A stretch of DNA of 64,000 nt from Clostridium saccharoperbutylacetonicum N1-4(HMT) (GTDB taxonomy: Bacteria > Bacillota > Clostridia > Clostridiales > Clostridiaceae): the NCBI RefSeq assembly GCF_000340885.1, contig NC_020291.1, positions 2,417,001 through 2,481,000 of the forward strand, in the 5' to 3' direction. Under the pieces are notes generated by a model. The model did not search any database. It was not told the origin of the DNA and saw nothing but the letters and a program-made list of their open reading frames with translations. The position numbers and the translations under genes were made by a program. Shown piece by piece: positions 59,999 through 64,000 of the stretch. The first letter of the stretch is position 1. The number at the start of each line of letters is the position of its first letter.

Positions 59999-60829
59999 AT
60001 GAAAAAATTATTAATAATACTTTTAATGGGAATTATGCTTCAGATAAGTGGGTGTTCGCAAATTAAGTCAGATAGCCTTACCTTAGTAAAAGGTGGAGAG
60101 ATCATAAGTAAAAGGTCAAACTATTATGGAAGAGTGGAAGAGATGCATAATTTTTATATTGGTAAATATGAGGTGACTCAAAAAGAGTGGGTTGATATAA
60201 TGGGCAGTAATCCCTCGCATTTTATAGGTGACAATTTGCCAGTGGAAATGGTAAGTTGGTATGATAGTGTTGAATACTGTAATAAACGAAGTATAAAGGA
60301 AGGTTTAAAACCTTATTACAATATAGATAAAAATAAAAAAGATTCTGATAATAAAAATAATAATGATGATATAAAGTGGACAGTAACTATTAATGAAGGT
60401 GCTAATGGGTATAGGTTACCAACGGAGGCTGAATGGGAATATGCTGCAAGTGGTGGGCAGCTGAGTAAGAATTATACTTATTGTGGAAGTGATAATCCAG
60501 ATGAAGTAGCATGGTATTGGAGAAATGCTGGGGAAAAATACTTACAAGGAAATTGGGATTGGCCTGTAATAGAAAATAACAAGGATAAAACAAAGCCTGT
60601 AGGCGGTAAGAAATCAAATGAGTTAGGGCTTTATGATATGTCTGGAAATGTAAGGGAGTGGTGTTGGGATTGGTATAAAGGTCTTGATATGAGTGTTATA
60701 TCTGCCAGAGTTACTAAAGGTGGTGGTTGGGTCGGAGATCTAGAAAGCTGCGATCCATATTATAGTGGTAAGTATGATGCAAATGGTAAAGGACCAGATC
60801 AAGGCTTACGAATATGCCGTAGCGAATAA
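59999..60829 (+). CDS. SUMF1/formylglycine-generating-enzyme-like lipoprotein
   Basis: A 276-residue surface lipoprotein with lipobox ISGC (Cys about residue 20), followed by an FGE-sulfatase fold. Family motifs are MHNFYIGKYEVTQKEWVDIMGSNPSHF, NLPVEMVSWYDSVEYCNK, YRLPTEAEWEYAASGG, ELGLYDMSGNVREWCWDWY and DQGLRICRS. The catalytic cysteine pair of true formylglycine enzymes is not seen in the C-terminal part, and no sulfatase gene is nearby. It therefore probably belongs to the large non-catalytic or binding group. GGGAG lies 9 bp before the ATG at 59999. Confidence 0.88.
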   Translation: MKKLLIILLMGIMLQISGCSQIKSDSLTLVKGGEIISKRSNYYGRVEEMHNFYIGKYEVTQKEWVDIMGSNPSHFIGDNLPVEMVSWYDSVEYCNKRSIKEGLKPYYNIDKNKKDSDNKNNNDDIKWTVTINEGANGYRLPTEAEWEYAASGGQLSKNYTYCGSDNPDEVAWYWRNAGEKYLQGNWDWPVIENNKDKTKPVGGKKSNELGLYDMSGNVREWCWDWYKGLDMSVISARVTKGGGWVGDLESCDPYYSGKYDANGKGPDQGLRICRSE

Positions 60830-61034
60830 ATGGAAGCTGTGACTATTAATTTATATTGTAAACTTAATTATAGAGCATTTTGTAGAAAAATGAGGAATGA
60901 AAACCGGTGCTAGTAATATTGTAATTTAGTAAAATATAAGTATGGGTGTGCATAATTATGAGAGGTGCTAATAAGCATAAAATTAAGTGTAAACCTTTTA
61001 AAACTAAATTTATTTTACGAAAGGTGTTGGTTTT

Positions 61035-61439
61035 ATGAGTTTAAGATGGGATGACAAGTTATTAATTGGGGTTGAAAATGTCGATAAGCAGCATAAGGAA
61101 TTATTTAATTATTTAGATAAGTTTTTATCTGCTGTAAAAGAAGGAAAAGGAAAACAAGAAATAGAAAACGCGTTGAATTTTCTAGAAGACTATACAATAA
61201 AGCATTTTCATGATGAAGAAGAAATTCAAAAAAGATATAGATATCCGAGAATGAATGAACAATGTAAACAGCATGAAGCATTTAAAAAAGAGCTTAAAGA
61301 TTTGAGAAGTGGATTTGAGGATATTGGAGCATCAGTGTTATTGGCTTTAAATGTTCAAAATAAAATGGTTAATTGGGTTAAAAATCATATATCAACGCTA
61401 GATAGAGATCTAGGTGAGTACATAAAGAATAAAAAATAA
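61035..61439 (+). CDS. Bacteriohemerythrin
   Basis: A 134-residue four-helix protein that binds O2 at a di-iron site. Iron ligands are visible in order: VDKQHKELF (His), IKHFHDEEEIQ (His and Glu), CKQHEAFKKEL (His) and WVKNHISTLDRDLGEYI (His and Asp). In an anaerobe it would scavenge or sense oxygen. ACGAAAGGTG precedes the ATG. It is a single gene followed by its own terminator. Confidence 0.95.
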   Translation: MSLRWDDKLLIGVENVDKQHKELFNYLDKFLSAVKEGKGKQEIENALNFLEDYTIKHFHDEEEIQKRYRYPRMNEQCKQHEAFKKELKDLRSGFEDIGASVLLALNVQNKMVNWVKNHISTLDRDLGEYIKNKK

Positions 61440-61479
61440 TAAACTTTTAAATATACTTGTATAGGATATAGAAGCGATT

Positions 61480-61530
61480 AATAGAACTTAGTTAAAGTAA
61501 TTACACTTTTCTGAGTTCTATTTTTTATTC
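61480..61530 (+). terminator. Terminator of the bacteriohemerythrin gene
   Basis: AATAGAACTTAG pairs with CTGAGTTCTATT (one G-T pair) across a 19-base loop and is followed by TTTTATTC. Family B repeat sequence begins in the T-run, as it does at 18746. Confidence 0.75.
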
Positions 61531-61720
61531 TTTAGAAAAATCTATAATAAAGTTAAATCTGTTGATAACTTATTGAAAAGGCCAATTAAGTAGGTTTTGT
61601 GTGTCAAAAAGAATAAAAAATAAATCTTATTCGCCTGCCAGATTTTTCTCACATGCGTTCGAAAAGGCAAATGCGTAAAAAAAATCTCCGGCTCCACAGT
61701 CGCCTGCGATTTTTTTACTA
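61516..61720. repeat. Dispersed repeat, family B copy 2
   Basis: This is a shorter relative of 18746-19030, with the same ordered blocks and lacking the interior insert. AAAAAAATC (61677-61685) and GATTTTTTT (61708-61716) can pair around the conserved CTCCGGCTCCACAG core. No reading frame is conserved between copies. It fills most of the 61440-61919 gap. Confidence 0.7.
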
Positions 61721-61919
61721 AAATAATTATTTCAATATAAAATTGAGATAAAATTATTCCAACAGCTATACACTAAAAATTTGTAATATGTTATAATTTT
61801 AGAAAAAGCATTTTTAGGGAGAGAAATTGATAACTAATGTTGAAAATTGTTGTTTTACAAGGAATAACGACTTAAGGGTATCAGTTTATTATTTTAGGTA
61901 TATAAAGGGGAGAAAATGT

Positions 61920-62279
61920 ATGGAATTATTGAATCATTATAAGGGGTTTATTATTATTGGAATTTCAGGGTTTATTGGATTTTTAGGGATAGTATCTCTA
62001 ATTAAAAAGCCAAAGGCACTAAGTAGATTTGAGGCTTTTTGGACAGCCTTAGTACTATGTTCAGAAGGAGTTTACTTGGGATTTTGCATTAATAGTCAAG
62101 AGGCTGTACTTGAAATTATATTTTTAGGGGTTGCTATATTTCTATTATGGGTAATAATATTATTTCTATTTAGAAGACCTAAATTCGAGCATAGAGGAAT
62201 AGTAATGATAACCTGCTTAGTAGGAATTATACTTTATCTAGCTTTGTTTTATTTGAATCATTTTAATTTATTAGGATAA
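61920..62279 (+). CDS. Small membrane protein of unknown function
   Basis: A 119-residue protein with about four hydrophobic segments (FIIIGISGFIGFLGIVSLI; FWTALVLCSEGVYLGFCI; LEIIFLGVAIFLLWVIILFLF; GIVMITCLVGIILYLALFYL). I do not recognise the family. The ATG at 61920 follows AAAGGGGAGAAA at a suitable distance. A longer frame from 61827 has no ribosome site and an atypical leader. It has its own terminator and no clear partners. Confidence 0.65.
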   Translation: MELLNHYKGFIIIGISGFIGFLGIVSLIKKPKALSRFEAFWTALVLCSEGVYLGFCINSQEAVLEIIFLGVAIFLLWVIILFLFRRPKFEHRGIVMITCLVGIILYLALFYLNHFNLLG

Positions 62280-62300
62280 ATAATTTATAGATACATATTT

Positions 62301-62340
62301 AAGGCTTATGTTATTTGTTTAGTAACATAAGCTTTTTTGT
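62301..62340 (+). terminator. Terminator after the small membrane protein
   Basis: AGGCTTATGTTA pairs with TAACATAAGCTT (one mismatch at the base) around a short loop, followed by TTTTTTG. Confidence 0.82.
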
Positions 62341-62467
62341 TGCTAATTGAGAAAAAAGTCATAATTTGAATTTTAAATGTGAAATTTGATTATAAAAGTA
62401 GAAGAAATTAAGAAAAAATATGTAGAAAATGATAGAATATGATAGAATATATGAAAGGAGGCGAATT

Positions 62468-64000
62468 ATGCATATTTTATCAATCTTTCGAAAAAAGATA
62501 ATTGAGTATTTACATTTAGTAGTTATGTGCGTTAGCTTATATTATGTATCAAAATTTAATTTTGTATATTTGGATGCATCTGCAGAAATAGTAACTGTTC
62601 TTTTTGGATTTATACTCATATTAATAATATTAAGTACAATAAAAGCATGTGATAGTAAGTATTTTCATTTGATAGCATTTATACTTAGTATTTTTGGAAT
62701 TATTGCATTATTTGTTGATGATTATGGAGAAAATAATTTATTGTATATTTTATTTCAATATTACGAATGTATTTTATTGAATTTATCGGTTAAGTATATA
62801 AATAAAAAGGCTAATTTGAGTAACCTATTTTCTGAAAATAAAATTCTTGTAAGCTTATTTTTATTTATTACTTTTGTTATCAGTTATGTATCAAAAAACT
62901 ATGATACTAAATACTCTTTAGATATACTTGGAAGTGTAAGTGCAGTATTAATTATACTCGGATATATAATTTTCTTTTATAGAATTATTAAAACTAAAGC
63001 TAATATTCTAAATGGAAGTAAATTGAATTTGTTTTCATTGATATTTTTCAAGAGTTTATCATATCTTTGTTTTTCATTATTTAATGATACAACTATTAAT
63101 ATACTGGGGCACTTGTTTGAAAATATAGTGTACTATTACATATTTAATATAATTATCAAAGAGATAGTTATAAATCCTTATAATAATTTATTTAATAGGT
63201 TTATGAACAAATCACAGGAGTTAGAAATTGCTAATAAAAAGATAGATAAAATAAGTCATAAGGCTGCTAATATAGAAAAATTAAACGATAAATTCATTAA
63301 TTTAATTCCAGATGGAATTATAATAATCAGAGATAAGAAAATCGAATCTGTGAATGATAGACTTTTAAATATGTTTGATATTAATGACGAATTAGAAGTT
63401 GAAAAGGCTGATTTTGATAAAATACTAGATAGTTCACAATTAGATATTTTTATGTCAAGAATAAATAGCATGGATAGCAGGATTTTAGAAAAACCGCAAG
63501 AGTACGAGATAAAATGGGACGGAATGAAAAAATGGGTCGAAGTAAAGTCATTAATTGCCAATGATGAAAGAGGAGAATATATCATTTCTGCAATACGAAA
63601 TATTGAAGATAGAAAAAAGGTTGAAGAAGCAGAAAAATTATTAGAACTAAAAAATAAAGAGGAAAGTCTTAAAAATGATTTTTTTGCGAATATATCACAT
63701 GAACTTAGGACACCAATTAATGTTATTTATTCTGCTCTTCAAGTTCAAAATGGTTATTTAAAAAAGGACAACTGTAATGAAAATGTATTAAAATATAATT
63801 TGATAATTAAACAAAATTGTCTAAGACTTATGAGATTGATTAATAATATCATAGATATAACAAGAATAGAAAGTAGTTTTTTTATACCAAACTATAAAAT
63901 AGAGAATATTGTTTACTTAGTAGAAGAAATAACTATGTCAATTGCAGTCTATGTTAAAAGTAAGAATATTAAACTAATCTTTGATACAGAGGTGGAAGAA
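62468..64000 (+). CDS. Membrane sensor histidine kinase (3' truncated by window edge)
   Basis: The frame starts at the ATG at 62468, 6 bp after AAGGAGGCG, and stays open through the last base, giving the first 511 residues. Residues 1-250 contain about seven membrane helices in a MASE-type sensor (SLYYVSKFNFVYLDASAEIVTVLFGFILI and later segments). A coiled linker (about 255-285) and a PAS domain (about 285-385; IPDGIIIIRDKKIESVNDRLLNMF) follow. The HisKA phospho-acceptor is DFFANISHELRTPINVI with His about residue 411. The ATPase domain lies beyond the window. The layout resembles kinases whose membrane sensor responds to redox or membrane state, but the signal and response regulator are not visible. 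Confidence 0.9.
   Translation, partial: MHILSIFRKKIIEYLHLVVMCVSLYYVSKFNFVYLDASAEIVTVLFGFILILIILSTIKACDSKYFHLIAFILSIFGIIALFVDDYGENNLLYILFQYYECILLNLSVKYINKKANLSNLFSENKILVSLFLFITFVISYVSKNYDTKYSLDILGSVSAVLIILGYIIFFYRIIKTKANILNGSKLNLFSLIFFKSLSYLCFSLFNDTTINILGHLFENIVYYYIFNIIIKEIVINPYNNLFNRFMNKSQELEIANKKIDKISHKAANIEKLNDKFINLIPDGIIIIRDKKIESVNDRLLNMFDINDELEVEKADFDKILDSSQLDIFMSRINSMDSRILEKPQEYEIKWDGMKKWVEVKSLIANDERGEYIISAIRNIEDRKKVEEAEKLLELKNKEESLKNDFFANISHELRTPINVIYSALQVQNGYLKKDNCNENVLKYNLIIKQNCLRLMRLINNIIDITRIESSFFIPNYKIENIVYLVEEITMSIAVYVKSKNIKLIFDTEVEE

Overview
The window is AT-rich DNA with strong AGGAGG ribosome sites, compact terminators and proteins typical of a solventogenic or saccharolytic Clostridium. 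The 2,3-butanediol dehydrogenase with a sigma-54 activator, the plant-polysaccharide genes, the bacteriohemerythrin and the choline-binding-type repeats all fit the C. beijerinckii / C. butyricum / C. saccharoperbutylacetonicum neighbourhood. This is an inference from content; no species marker such as rRNA is present, and no tRNA or CRISPR array was seen.

Layout. 1-2.8 kb: the 3' part of a sigma-54 enhancer-binding protein, then a butanediol dehydrogenase behind a -24/-12 promoter with three upstream palindromes. 2.8-10.9 kb: a two-module nonribosomal peptide synthetase with a terminal reductase, predicted to release a peptide aldehyde. It is bracketed by two diverged copies of the dehydrogenase 3' end and preceded by a transposase remnant, so it looks like an inserted or duplicated segment. 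11-19 kb: a chemoreceptor, drug/metabolite exporters with a divergent MarR regulator, an isochorismatase-like hydrolase beside an Lrp regulator, and a membrane protein of unknown role. 19-25.5 kb: a TetR regulator divergent from a TolC-like / adaptor / RND efflux operon. 25.6-28 kb: a small MarR-SRPBCC operon and a stand-alone condensation-domain-like protein.

28.4-55.4 kb is a run of plant-carbohydrate loci: an AraC-controlled operon (GH105, sugar transporter, ABC importer without its ATPase, and a large unknown protein), a GH2 beta-galactosidase, a TIM-barrel epimerase, a beta-glucoside PTS operon controlled by a LicT-type antiterminator with a clear promoter, RAT and terminator leader, an intact IS1595-type element with an 8-bp target duplication, and an IclR-controlled set (2-keto-3-deoxy sugar-acid aldolase, IlvD/Edd dehydratase, GH43, GPH symporter). 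A secreted GH11 xylanase lies at 59 kb. Together they describe uptake and breakdown of pectin side chains, xylan and beta-glucosides.

55.7-64 kb: an EcsC-family protein, a P-loop kinase-like protein, a wall-binding beta-helix protein, GH11, a lipoprotein with a formylglycine-enzyme-like fold, a bacteriohemerythrin, a small membrane protein and the 5' part of a membrane histidine kinase that runs off the edge.

Two dispersed non-coding repeat families occur: a foldback element with terminal inverted repeats (12.85 and 37.28 kb) and a second family found just after terminators (18.75 and 61.5 kb). Operator-like palindromes sit in most of the regulator intergenic regions.
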